The position numbers and the translations under genes are program-made. Below, piece by piece: positions 17,444-25,937 of a stretch of 64,000 nucleotides of DNA. Origin of the DNA: Gulosibacter macacae (GTDB taxonomy: Bacteria; Actinomycetota; Actinomycetes; Actinomycetales; Microbacteriaceae). The notes under the pieces are model-generated. The model saw nothing but the letters and a program-made list of their open reading frames with translations. It was not told where the DNA came from and ran no database searches. The DNA lies in NCBI RefSeq assembly GCF_003865375.1, contig NZ_RQVS01000013.1:1-64000 (forward strand). The letters are read 5' to 3'. Within the stretch, counting starts at the first letter, position 1. The number at the start of each line of letters is the position of its first letter.

Positions 17444-18364
17444 ATGACGAAGGTGATCAGCGTCGATGGCCTCACCAAGAAGTTTGGCCGTGTGCTCGCC
17501 CTCGATGGCGTCGATCTCGACGTCACCCAGGGCGAAGTACACGGCTTTCTTGGGCCCAATGGTGCCGGCAAGTCGACCACCATCCGGGTGCTGCTCGGCA
17601 TGTTGCGCGCCTCCTCGGGCACCGCCCAGGTCTTCGGCATGGATGCGTGGCGCGATGCCGTGAGCATCCACCGTCGCCTTGCCTATGTGCCGGGCGATGT
17701 GGCGCTCTGGCCCAATCTCACCGGTGGCGAGGCGATCGACGTGCTCACCCGCCTGCGCGGTGGCCTGGCGCCAGCCCCCGAGCGCGAACGGCTGATCGAC
17801 ACCTTCGGCCTCGATGTGCGCCGACGCTGTCGCACCTATTCGAAGGGCAACCGGCAAAAGGTCGCGCTCATCGCCGCTTTCGCGACGCCAGCCGAGCTCT
17901 ACCTCTTCGATGAGCCAACCAGCGGCCTTGACCCGGTGATGGAAATGCTCTTCCAACAGGAGGTGCGCCGAGTCACCGAGGAAGGCGCGGCAGTGCTCCT
18001 GTCGAGCCACATCCTCAGCGAGGTCGAGCAGCTCTGCGACCGGGTCTCAATCATTCGCGCCGGCCGCATCGTCGACCGCGGCACGCTCGAGGAATTGCGC
18101 CACCTGCACCACTCCACCGTCGAATACGAGGGGGTGCCGGTGGCTGGTCTCGATGGCGCCCAGGTCGAGGGCACGCAGGTGCGCGGCACCGTCGAACCGG
18201 ATGCATTGCCGGGCGTTCTTGCCAACCTCGCCTCCCAGCAGGTCACCGCGCTCACGGTAAAGCCACCGTCGCTCGAAGAACTCTTCTTGCGCCACTATGA
18301 ATCGGATGCAGGCGAAGCCGCGCCGACGATGCGCCAGCGCGGCCGACACGCAAAGACCGACTGA
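17444..18364 (+). CDS. ABC transporter ATP-binding protein
   Basis: 306 residues, DrrA-like ATPase of an ABC-2 exporter. Walker A GPNGAGKST (37-45), Q-loop region, signature YSKGNRQKVALIAAF (about 129-143, the SKGN variant of LSGGQ common in this subfamily), Walker B LYLFDEPTSGLDP (about 152-164), H-loop LSSHILSEVE, then an 80-residue C-terminal regulatory extension. Stop and start overlap the permease gene by 1 nt (TGATG). Drug, lipid or peptide substrate unknown. Confidence 0.9.
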   Translation: MTKVISVDGLTKKFGRVLALDGVDLDVTQGEVHGFLGPNGAGKSTTIRVLLGMLRASSGTAQVFGMDAWRDAVSIHRRLAYVPGDVALWPNLTGGEAIDVLTRLRGGLAPAPERERLIDTFGLDVRRRCRTYSKGNRQKVALIAAFATPAELYLFDEPTSGLDPVMEMLFQQEVRRVTEEGAAVLLSSHILSEVEQLCDRVSIIRAGRIVDRGTLEELRHLHHSTVEYEGVPVAGLDGAQVEGTQVRGTVEPDALPGVLANLASQQVTALTVKPPSLEELFLRHYESDAGEAAPTMRQRGRHAKTD

Positions 18365-19992
18365 TGTCTGCCCTGAGTCAACTCATCCGGCTGCGGCTTT
18401 CGCGAGACCGCGTGAGCATGTTCGTCTGGGCAACCGTGTTCTTCATCATGTGGGGACCGATCGCCAAGGGCATCGGTGCGGCGTATGACGAGGCCGGTCT
18501 GCGCGAACTTGCGGTGCTCATCGCCGGTAACCCGGCCACCCGGTTCATGCGCGGCGCGCCCGCTGGCGGCACGCTCGAGGCGATCATGTTCGTCTCGCTC
18601 TTCGGCTATCTCGTCCTCGCGATCGGCATCATGGGTGCGCTCATTGGCTTGCGTCACTTGCGCGCCGAAGAAGAGCAGGGACGCGCCGAACTCATCATGG
18701 CTGGAGCCGTCGAACGCAAGGCCCCGCTCATGGCGACGGTCATCGTCGGCCTGCTCGAGATTGGCCTCGTCAGCATTGCGTTTGTGCTGAGCTCGACCAC
18801 CGTCGCCGGATTCGACTTCGTCGGCTCCTTTGTGACCGCGTTCGCGCTCTTCGCCACCGGGGTCGCGGGTCTGTTCATTGGTCTCCTCGCGGGCCAGCTC
18901 GCCCCCAACGCTCGGGCGGCCACCTTCGGCGCCATCGGCGTCATGCTCGCGTTCTACCTCGTGCGCGGCATCGGTGAGGCGCAGGGCGAGCTCCAGGACG
19001 ACCCGGCATTCGTAGAACCAGGTGCCCTCACCTGGTTCTCACCCATGGGGTGGGGTGTGCTCGCGCGGCCCTTTGCTGCAGAGCTATGGTCACCAAACCC
19101 GACTCCGCTCATGCTGTTCGTGCCGCTACTTGCCCTCCTTGCGGTCGCGGTCGAGCTGATTGAAATGAATCGTGAGCTCGGTGCATCCGTGTTTTCGAGT
19201 GGCCACGGACGTGCGACGGCAGCCGCAGGTCTCGGCGGGCCCGCGAGCCTGTCCCTACGCACGCGCACGATTACCATCATTGGCTACGCACTCGGTGGTG
19301 CCGTGCTCGGCCTTGCCGCAGGCGTGATTGCACCCATGTTCGAGAGCCTTGCCGACCAGGCGCCCGAGTTTCAGCAGGTGTGGGATCGCATTACCGGTGG
19401 TGCCGGTGCTCGGCCAGAGCTCCTCGTCGTGATCGCGATGGCCGGATTCATCGCCCTCCTGGCTGCCGCGGCAGCCGCACAGCTCACGCTGTCAACCCAC
19501 GCCGATGAGCGCGACTTCGGCGAAGCGTTTGGTTCGGCGGCACTCTCGCGAACACGCTGGCTCCTTGGCAACATCGCCGTGGGCCTGTTCGCCGGGATGC
19601 TCGTGCTTGCGGTCTTCTACCTCGTCACCTGTACTGCGCTCGCGATTCAGGACGTCGACGCCTGGGCGGATGCCGCACGCATCACGTTCGCGTATGCGCC
19701 GGTGGTGGCGTTCTTCGCGGCGCTCGCGGCGTTCCTCATCGCGTTCGTGCCGCGACTGAGCGGCTTCATCTGGCTCTTGCTCTTTGGTTCGCTCATCTTT
19801 GGTGAGTTCGCACCGATGTTTGCACCGGATGCGGAAGGGCTCGAGAAACTCTCGCCGTTCGCTTGGATCGGCAACCCGATGCTCCCCGAATTCGACCCGT
19901 CGGTGATGCTCTGGTTTGGACTAATTTCACTCGGAATCTGCATCCTGGCGCTCATTGGCTGGCGTCGCCGTGATTTGCAACCGCAACACTGA
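18364..19992 (+). CDS. ABC-2 exporter permease (polyketide antibiotic exporter type)
   Basis: 542 residues with about 12 hydrophobic segments, i.e. two fused six-helix permease units, the layout of the tetronasin/polyketide-antibiotic exporter permeases. LRAEEEQGRAELIMAGAVERKAPL (about 99-122) is a typical cytoplasmic loop of this family. Translationally coupled to the ATPase gene. Forms one complete exporter with it; resistance or secretion role is only an inference. Confidence 0.85.
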   Translation: MSALSQLIRLRLSRDRVSMFVWATVFFIMWGPIAKGIGAAYDEAGLRELAVLIAGNPATRFMRGAPAGGTLEAIMFVSLFGYLVLAIGIMGALIGLRHLRAEEEQGRAELIMAGAVERKAPLMATVIVGLLEIGLVSIAFVLSSTTVAGFDFVGSFVTAFALFATGVAGLFIGLLAGQLAPNARAATFGAIGVMLAFYLVRGIGEAQGELQDDPAFVEPGALTWFSPMGWGVLARPFAAELWSPNPTPLMLFVPLLALLAVAVELIEMNRELGASVFSSGHGRATAAAGLGGPASLSLRTRTITIIGYALGGAVLGLAAGVIAPMFESLADQAPEFQQVWDRITGGAGARPELLVVIAMAGFIALLAAAAAAQLTLSTHADERDFGEAFGSAALSRTRWLLGNIAVGLFAGMLVLAVFYLVTCTALAIQDVDAWADAARITFAYAPVVAFFAALAAFLIAFVPRLSGFIWLLLFGSLIFGEFAPMFAPDAEGLEKLSPFAWIGNPMLPEFDPSVMLWFGLISLGICILALIGWRRRDLQPQH

Positions 19993-20014
19993 ATTCGACA
20001 CAGCTTCTACGCAC

Positions 20015-20020
20015 TACTGT
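20015..20020 (+). promoter_or_regulatory. -10 element of a leaderless promoter (ATP-grasp operon)
   Basis: TACTGT, 7 nt, then ATG at 20028. This selects 20028 rather than the GTG at 20019, which lies inside the element. Confidence 0.45.
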
Positions 20021-20027
20021 GGACGCC

Positions 20028-21605
20028 ATGGGAGACCTGTTCAATGGGTATGGGGCCGCGAGGGCGCGGCTCGATGCGGCGGCGTTCAACCCGCCCTACG
20101 ACGAAATGTTTGAGCCCTGCGATGAGCTGCGTTCGCGCGCTCCCTACCGAGATCTCCATGCGGTGCTCGCCGATATGACTCGAGAGCAGATTCAGCACCG
20201 CTCAGAACAGCTCGCTGAGTCGTATCTCGCGCAGGGCGTCACCTTCGACTTCGCTGGCGAAGAGCGTGCCTTCCCGCTCGATGTGGTGCCGCGCGTCATC
20301 GATGACGCCGAGTGGACGAACATCGAGGCCGGTGTGAAGCAGCGCGTGCGCGTGCTCGAAGCCTTCCTTGCCGATGTTTACGGCCCGCAGCGCGCAATCG
20401 CCGACGGCCTCATCCCAGCGCGCCTCATCGCCACCTCGGCGCACTTCCATCGCGTCGCCAAGGGCGTCCAGCCGCCGAACGGGGTGCGCATCCAGGTCGC
20501 CGGTGTCGACCTCATCCGCGATGAGCACGGCGATATGCGCGTGCTCGAAGACAATGTGCGCATCCCCTCGGGGGTGAGCTACGTCATCTCGAACCGGCGC
20601 GCAATGGCGCAGACGCTCCCCGAACTTTTCTCGCGCATCCGCGTGAAGCCGGTCGGCGACTACCCCTATCGCTTGCTCGCCGCGCTGCGCGCCGCGGCAC
20701 CCGAAGGCGTCGACGAGCCGAATGTCGTCGTGCTCACTCCCGGCGTCTACAACTCGGCCTACTTTGAACACACGTTGCTTGCGCGCCTCATGGGCGTCGA
20801 ACTCGTTGAATCGAATGACCTCTACGTGCAGGGCGGCCGCGTCTTCATGCGCACCACCGCCGGACGCGAGCGGGTCGACGTCATCTACCGTCGCGTTGAT
20901 GACGACTTCCTCGACCCGATGCACTTCCGCCCCGATTCGCTCCTCGGTTGCCCGGGCATCATGGCCGCCGCGAAGCTCGGCAATGTCACCCTCGCGAACG
21001 CCGTGGGTAATGGTGTCGCCGACGACAAGCTCGTCTACACCTACGTACCGGCGCTCACCCGCTACTACCTCGGCGAAGACCCGATCATTCCGAATGTCGA
21101 CACTTGGCGCTTGGAAGAACCCGAGGCACTCGAAGAGGTGCTCGATCGCCTGGATGAACTCGTCGTCAAGCCCGTAGATGGCTCGGGTGGCAAGGACATC
21201 CTCATCGGCCCCGCCGCCGAGCGCGAAGAAATCGACCAGATGCGCGAGCGCCTGCTCGCCGACCCGCGCGGTTGGATTGCCCAGCCGGTGCAGCAGCTCT
21301 CGACCATTCCCACTCACGTCGACGATGGCATGCGCCCGCGCCACACCGACCTGCGCCCCTTCGCGGTCAATGACGGCAATGACGTGTGGGTGCTGCCGGG
21401 TGGTCTCACCCGTGTGGCGCTCCCCGAAGGCAAGCTCGTGGTGAACTCCTCGCAGGGCGGCGGCTCGAAGGATACCTGGGTCATCACCCGTGAGCCCGTC
21501 ATCGAAGCCGATGCGCCGCAGGGCGTCGAAGAACTCATCGACAATCAGACCGATCGTGCCGATCTGGTCGAGGCCGACGAAGACCAGGGGGATGAGTCAT
21601 GCTGA
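20028..21605 (+). CDS. Circularly permuted type 2 ATP-grasp protein
   Basis: 525 residues of the circularly permuted ATP-grasp family (DUF404/DUF407). NPPYDEMFEPCDELR near the N-terminus, RVIDDAEWTNIEAGVKQRVRVLEAFLADVYG, VRIQVAGVDLIRDEHGDMRVLEDNVRIPSGVSY-type stretch (about 143-175), TPGVYNSAYFEH, and VVKPVDGSGGKDILIGP (about 380-396) are family landmarks. Predicted to form an amide or peptide bond using ATP; natural product unknown. First gene of an operon with an alpha-E protein, a transglutaminase-like protein and a hydrolase, each overlapping the next. Confidence 0.88.
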   Translation: MGDLFNGYGAARARLDAAAFNPPYDEMFEPCDELRSRAPYRDLHAVLADMTREQIQHRSEQLAESYLAQGVTFDFAGEERAFPLDVVPRVIDDAEWTNIEAGVKQRVRVLEAFLADVYGPQRAIADGLIPARLIATSAHFHRVAKGVQPPNGVRIQVAGVDLIRDEHGDMRVLEDNVRIPSGVSYVISNRRAMAQTLPELFSRIRVKPVGDYPYRLLAALRAAAPEGVDEPNVVVLTPGVYNSAYFEHTLLARLMGVELVESNDLYVQGGRVFMRTTAGRERVDVIYRRVDDDFLDPMHFRPDSLLGCPGIMAAAKLGNVTLANAVGNGVADDKLVYTYVPALTRYYLGEDPIIPNVDTWRLEEPEALEEVLDRLDELVVKPVDGSGGKDILIGPAAEREEIDQMRERLLADPRGWIAQPVQQLSTIPTHVDDGMRPRHTDLRPFAVNDGNDVWVLPGGLTRVALPEGKLVVNSSQGGGSKDTWVITREPVIEADAPQGVEELIDNQTDRADLVEADEDQGDESC

Positions 21606-22606
21606 GCCGCATCGCCGAGTCACTGTTCTGGATCGGCCGCTATGTCGAGCGCGCCGATATGACCGCGCGCATCCTCGATGTGCACCTGCAACTGCTGCTC
21701 GAAGACCCCTGGGTCGATGAATCGACCGCCTGCCGCTCACTCCTCAGCGTCATGGGCGCCGCTGATGTGCAGCCCGACCGGCCGATTACCCGCGCCGATG
21801 TGCTTCGCTACATGACCGTTGACCGCACGCAGCCCGGTTCCATCGCCTTCTCGGTCAACGCGGCCCGTGAGAACGCCCGTCGTGCCCGCGAGATCGTCTC
21901 GAGCGAGCTCTGGGAATGCATGAACGCGACCTACACGCGCATGCCGTTCTCGGTGCGCCAGGAGCGCGCGCACGAACTGTTTGCCTGGGTGCGCGAGCGC
22001 TCGGCACTCGCCGGTGGCATCGTCGACTCGGTGCTCGCTCGCGATGAGGCCTACAGTTTCTTCCTCCTCGGCCGGATGCTCGAGCGTGCGGATATGACGG
22101 CGCGCCTGCTCGCCACCCGCGACCTCACGGATGCGGCTGGCGCATCGTGGACGACCATCCTGCGTTCCTGCGGTGCCTACGAGGCGTACCTCCGCGCCTA
22201 TCACGGCATGCCCTCGGCGACGAACTCAGCCGAGTTCTTGCTCGTCGACCGCGAGCTACCGCGATCGATTGGTTACGCCATCGCGACGGCGATTGATTGC
22301 CTCGACGAGCTGCATCCGAGTGATGGTCGTCGCGACCGGCACTCGCCCGCCGGACGCGCCCAGCGTCGACTCGAGCTCTTGCTTGGCGAACTCGACTATC
22401 GCCCGATTCCCGACACGCTCGACAATCTCAGCGAGCACATGGAAGAAGTGCAGACGGCCATTCTGCGTGCGAGCGAAGAGATCCACACCCAGTTCTTCCC
22501 CGAATCGGGGGCGCCGGGCTGGGCGAATACGCAGCTGCAATCGCAGAGCCAGTCGCAGAGCCAGGGCCAGTCGCAGAGCAAGACGCAATCGGGAGGTGTC
22601 GCATGA
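21599..22606 (+). CDS. Alpha-E domain protein
   Basis: 335 residues, DUF403/alpha-E helical protein: LSRIAESLFWIGRYVERADMTARILDV at the N-terminus and a repeated GRMLERADMTARLL motif at about 158-171. ATG lies 7 nt before the end of the ATP-grasp gene. The C-terminus ends in a low-complexity run of alternating Gln and Ser (about 310-332), encoded by a near-perfect hexamer CAGTCG/CAGAGC repeat. Always found beside circularly permuted ATP-grasp enzymes and thought to be their partner; biochemical role unproven. Confidence 0.85.
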   Translation: MLSRIAESLFWIGRYVERADMTARILDVHLQLLLEDPWVDESTACRSLLSVMGAADVQPDRPITRADVLRYMTVDRTQPGSIAFSVNAARENARRAREIVSSELWECMNATYTRMPFSVRQERAHELFAWVRERSALAGGIVDSVLARDEAYSFFLLGRMLERADMTARLLATRDLTDAAGASWTTILRSCGAYEAYLRAYHGMPSATNSAEFLLVDRELPRSIGYAIATAIDCLDELHPSDGRRDRHSPAGRAQRRLELLLGELDYRPIPDTLDNLSEHMEEVQTAILRASEEIHTQFFPESGAPGWANTQLQSQSQSQSQGQSQSKTQSGGVA

Positions 22607-23325
22607 CCCGCATCCGTGTTCGCCACGTCGCCACCGCGCGCTACGACGGCGAAGCGACGATCGCCCACTTCGAGGCACGCATGCTGCCCACCTCGGGCCA
22701 GGGCCAATTCGTCCTGCAATCGGGAGTCGAGGTGACGCCAGCGACGAGTGTGCAGACCTACATCGACTACTGGGGTACGAAAGTCTCGGCCTTCGACCTG
22801 CACCGCAGCCACAGCGAAGTGCGTGTCGTTGCCGAATCGGTCGTCGATGTGGCGCCGCGCCAGCGCCAGGCCGGGAGCGGCCTCGACTGGGATGCGGTCA
22901 CGCTTGCGATTCCGACGCGCGTGGGCCTGCTCGAACAGGTCGCGCCCTCGGCGCTCGCAGTTGCGAGCGAGGGCCTGGTGGCGGCCGGGCAGGCCGCGAA
23001 AGATCGAGGTGCATCGATTATTGAGGTGGCCGCCGAGCTTGCCGACCGCGGCGAGACGCACGCCGTGACCGGAGCCCTGCGGGCGCTTGGTGTCCCAACC
23101 CGCGTTGTGACCGGCTACAGCTACGCCGGTGACGGCGAGGATGCGGTGCCGACGAGCTGGTACGAAATTTGGGATGGCTCGTGGCGCGCGCCTGAGCACG
23201 AGCAATTGCGCGTGCGGGTGGGTCGCGGCCGGGATGCATCCGACCTTGTCTGGCTGCACGGCCTCGTCGCCGGAGTTGGTGAGATTGAGCGTCGCGACAC
23301 CGTGACGCTCGTGGAGGAAAACTAA
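22603..23325 (+). CDS. Transglutaminase-like protein with catalytic residues missing
   Basis: 240 residues. The N-terminal bacterial transglutaminase-like domain is well kept (VRHVATARYDGEAT, FEARMLPTSGQGQFVL, IDYWGTKVSAFDLH). The peptidase core is shrunken: ALRALGVPTRVVTGYSYAGDGEDA is recognisable, but where active relatives read GVCQDFAH this reads DRGETHAV (no Cys anywhere in the segment) and where they read SHAWVE this reads TSWYEIW (no His). Shorter than the usual 270-290 residues. Coupled by ATGA to the alpha-E gene and overlapping the next start by 1 nt. Likely a scaffold or substrate-binding subunit rather than a protease. Confidence 0.75.
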   Translation: MTRIRVRHVATARYDGEATIAHFEARMLPTSGQGQFVLQSGVEVTPATSVQTYIDYWGTKVSAFDLHRSHSEVRVVAESVVDVAPRQRQAGSGLDWDAVTLAIPTRVGLLEQVAPSALAVASEGLVAAGQAAKDRGASIIEVAAELADRGETHAVTGALRALGVPTRVVTGYSYAGDGEDAVPTSWYEIWDGSWRAPEHEQLRVRVGRGRDASDLVWLHGLVAGVGEIERRDTVTLVEEN

Positions 23326-24248
23326 TGGCGGTTGCGGATCGCTTTTACACCCCCAAGATGGACACCTCGAACGACGGCTTCGAGGTTGACTGGACCGAGC
23401 ATGTGCTGCCGGTCGAGGGCATCGGGGTGCACATCTACGAGTGGCTCCCGGCGGGGCGAACGAAGCCGCACGGTCTCGTGCACATTTCGCACGGCGCCGG
23501 CGAGCATGCGCGGCGCTACCAGCACCTCGTGCACGACCTCATCGGCGCGGGCTATGCGGTGATTGCTCACGATCACCTCGGCCACGGTCGCACCGGTGTG
23601 GCCGCGTTTGGCCTCAGTGACCTCGGGCCCGGCGGCATTCCCGCGGCCCGGCGCGCGACCCGCGAGGTGATCGATTGGGGCAAGGCGCGGTATCCCGGTT
23701 TGCCGTTTATCGAAGTCGGGCACTCCTGGGGATCACTTCTCGCGCAACAGCTCTTCGCGGCTGAGCCGCTCATCTTCGATGCGGTGGTGCTTTCGGGCAC
23801 CGCGCTGGCACTGCCGGGCTTTATCAACCCCGGCAACTACAACGCCGAGTGGGCTGACGACGGACACGGGATGAGCTGGCTCACGCGCGATGTCAACGAA
23901 GTGCAGAAGATGATCGATGACAAGTACGGCTTCGATATCGCGCAATCGTCAGTGTGGTCAATCTGGGGTGCACTGCAGCTGCTTTCGCTGCCGCCCCTGC
24001 CGCGTCGTGGCCGGGCCGCTCGGGTGCCGATGCTCATCTTGACCGGTGATCATGACCCACTCGGGTTCAATGGCCGCAGCCCTCGCGCGCTTGCTTGGGC
24101 GTATGAGCATGTGACGCGCCTCAAGGATGTGGGCTTCCGCCTCTACCCCGAGGCACGTCACGAGGTGTACAACGAGCTTGAGCGCGACGACACGGTGCGG
24201 GAGCTGCTCGACTGGCTCGCCTTCCGCTTCGAGTCGCCGAGCGCGTAG
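23325..24248 (+). CDS. Alpha/beta hydrolase (S33 serine aminopeptidase / monoacylglycerol lipase type)
   Basis: 307 residues. HISHGAGEHARRY (about 53-65, oxyanion region), AHDHLGHGRT (81-90), nucleophile elbow GHSWGS (Ser134), TGDHDPLG (acid) and ARHEVYNEL (His, about 283) make a complete triad in the Hydrolase_4 pattern. Translationally coupled (TAATG) to the transglutaminase-like gene, so it may act on the product of the ATP-grasp system, but a general lysophospholipase is equally possible. Confidence 0.85.
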   Translation: MAVADRFYTPKMDTSNDGFEVDWTEHVLPVEGIGVHIYEWLPAGRTKPHGLVHISHGAGEHARRYQHLVHDLIGAGYAVIAHDHLGHGRTGVAAFGLSDLGPGGIPAARRATREVIDWGKARYPGLPFIEVGHSWGSLLAQQLFAAEPLIFDAVVLSGTALALPGFINPGNYNAEWADDGHGMSWLTRDVNEVQKMIDDKYGFDIAQSSVWSIWGALQLLSLPPLPRRGRAARVPMLILTGDHDPLGFNGRSPRALAWAYEHVTRLKDVGFRLYPEARHEVYNELERDDTVRELLDWLAFRFESPSA

Positions 24249-24254
24249 GTGCTG

Positions 24255-24370
24255 GGTCTCGATACGTCGCTTCGCTCCTACTCGACCAACCAGGTTGTTT
24301 GGTTGGTCGCTTCGCTCCTACTCGACCAACCAGTTTTTTGGTTGGTCGAGTAGCGAAGCGTATCGAGACC
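24255..24370 (+). repeat. GGTCTCGATACG-family palindromic repeats, three units
   Basis: A forward unit, a partial unit (GGTTGGTCGCTTCGCTCC...) and an inverted full unit ending CGTATCGAGACC. Lies between convergent genes and can fold into a long hairpin, so may also serve as a bidirectional terminator. Confidence 0.75.
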
Positions 24371-24380
24371 CCCGCGCGCC

Positions 24381-25430
24381 CTACGGCACCCGGTTGGTCC
24401 ACTCCTCCGACGCGAACTTCGACTCGGCGAGCTCCTGCGCCCGCGCGAGTTCCGCATCCGTCAACTCGCCAACGCGGCCGCCATGCTGGCGCACAAACGA
24501 GGTCTTGAGCGCCTCGATGATCTCGGCCCGCGGCATCCCCGTCTGCGACTTCAGCGGCGATACCCGCTTCTTTGCCGAGGTCGTGCCCTTATCGCTCAGC
24601 TTCTCGCGGCCAATGCGCAGCACCTCGACCATCTTGTCGGCGTCGATGTCATACGAGAGCGTCGCGTGATGCAATACGCCACCGCCCGAGAGTCGCTTCT
24701 GCGCCGCTCCACCGATTTTGCCCTGCGGTGACGCGATGTCATTGAGCGGCTGGTACACCGCCGCGACTCCGAGGTCGTGCAGGGCATCAAGCACCCAGGC
24801 GTCGAGAAACGCGTATGACTCGGCAAAGGTCATGCCGGCCACGAGTTCGGCCGGCACATAGATCGAGTAGGTGACCACATTGCCGGCTTCCATGAACATT
24901 GCGCCGCCGCCTGAAATGCGACGAATGATCTGGATGCCGTGTCGCTGCGCCGCCGCAAAGTCGACCTCGTTGCGCACCGATTGGAACGAGCCGAGCACGA
25001 CTGCCGACTCCTCCCACTCCCAAAAGCGCACCGTCGGTGCGCGGCGTCCCGCCGCGACCTCCTCGGTGAGCACCTGGTCAAGGGCCACGTGCACGCGGGC
25101 GGGTAGGGGGCCAGGATGCACGACCTCCCAGTCGTACTCGCGCCACGACCGCGCGCCGGTTACGGCCCGGCGCACCACGATGCCAACCGCCTCGGGCGTG
25201 ATGCCAAAGAGCACCGCATCCTCGGGAAGTGCCGCAGTCACCGCCGCGGCAAGTTCGTCGCCGGTGGCGGTCACGGGCTGCCCTTCGAGGGCCGAGTTCA
25301 TGAGGTCAAGCACCTCGTCGGGCTCGAGAAAGAAGTCGCCGGCGAGGCGCACCGAGTGCATCCGGCCGTCGACCTCGTCGAGATCGACGGTGACGAGCTT
25401 GCCGCCGGGAACCTTGTATTCGCCGTGCAT
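24381..25430 (-). CDS. lplA: Lipoate--protein ligase (accessory domain fused N-terminally)
   Basis: 349 residues. An LplA accessory-like domain comes first (MHGEYKVPGGKLVTVDLDEVDG, to about 85) and the biotin/lipoate ligase catalytic domain follows (about 95-300) with RRISGGGAMFMEAGN (about 168-182) and GKIGGAAQKR holding the catalytic lysine (about 238-247). The SGGGAMFMEAGN form, with Met-Glu for His-Asp, is one I associate with actinobacterial members. Attaches free lipoate to E2 and GcvH proteins; the 2-oxoacid dehydrogenase at the right end of the window is a plausible client. 3 bp after the GNAT gene stop, so co-transcribed. Confidence 0.85.
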   Translation of the reverse strand: MHGEYKVPGGKLVTVDLDEVDGRMHSVRLAGDFFLEPDEVLDLMNSALEGQPVTATGDELAAAVTAALPEDAVLFGITPEAVGIVVRRAVTGARSWREYDWEVVHPGPLPARVHVALDQVLTEEVAAGRRAPTVRFWEWEESAVVLGSFQSVRNEVDFAAAQRHGIQIIRRISGGGAMFMEAGNVVTYSIYVPAELVAGMTFAESYAFLDAWVLDALHDLGVAAVYQPLNDIASPQGKIGGAAQKRLSGGGVLHHATLSYDIDADKMVEVLRIGREKLSDKGTTSAKKRVSPLKSQTGMPRAEIIEALKTSFVRQHGGRVGELTDAELARAQELAESKFASEEWTNRVP

Positions 25431-25433
25431 CGC

Positions 25434-25772
25434 CTAGCGGGCCAGCGTTTCGGCGAATTCGGGGTGCCGCTGCAGCCACAACTGCACATAGGAGCAGGTG
25501 GCGGTGATCGGCTTGTCACTCGAGTCGCGCAGATCAGTGAGCGCGAACTCAACGAGGCGGCCAGCGAGGCCCTGACCCTGATGCGCATCGTCAACGACAG
25601 TGTGCGTCACGTTGATTTGATCGGCCTCGTCAAGGAATGAAACGAGACCAGCCACATTGTCGCCGTGGTGGGCGAGATAGCGGTCGGCGCTCGCATCCTT
25701 GGAAAAGCTGTACTGCTTTGCCTCGGATGCGGGTTGCGAGGGAGTGCTGGGGTTGGAGGCAGTGTCGCTCAT
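25434..25772 (-). CDS. GNAT N-acetyltransferase (COG2388 YjdJ-like)
   Basis: 112 residues: a 25-residue Ser/Pro-rich lead, then the compact GNAT fold of COG2388. VVDDAHQGQGLAGRLVEFAL (about 61-80) is the acetyl-CoA loop and TATCSYVQLWLQRHPEF the conserved C-terminal strand/helix. ATG at 25772 is preferred over 25862 because family members start near this point. Substrate unknown. Upstream of lplA in the same transcript. Confidence 0.8.
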   Translation of the reverse strand: MSDTASNPSTPSQPASEAKQYSFSKDASADRYLAHHGDNVAGLVSFLDEADQINVTHTVVDDAHQGQGLAGRLVEFALTDLRDSSDKPITATCSYVQLWLQRHPEFAETLAR

Positions 25773-25937
25773 GTGGTTATTGTCGGCGGTCTGCCTGAGC
25801 GTCACCAGCGCACCGCGATGCGGCATTCCTGCCGCAGGGCCGCATTGTTGAGCCGTTTGCATTGATTGGCCGGGTACATTTACCGGAAAGCATTGTGGCT
25901 TGAGGGGGTATTTCCTCGGGCCGGGGCGGAGAAAACG

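Noticed and set aside
24381-25430. Met-Glu in place of His-Asp in the lipoate ligase SGGGA motif, considered as another lost active site
   Set aside because: The catalytic lysine region is intact and this variant is, as far as I recall, normal for actinobacterial lipoate ligases.
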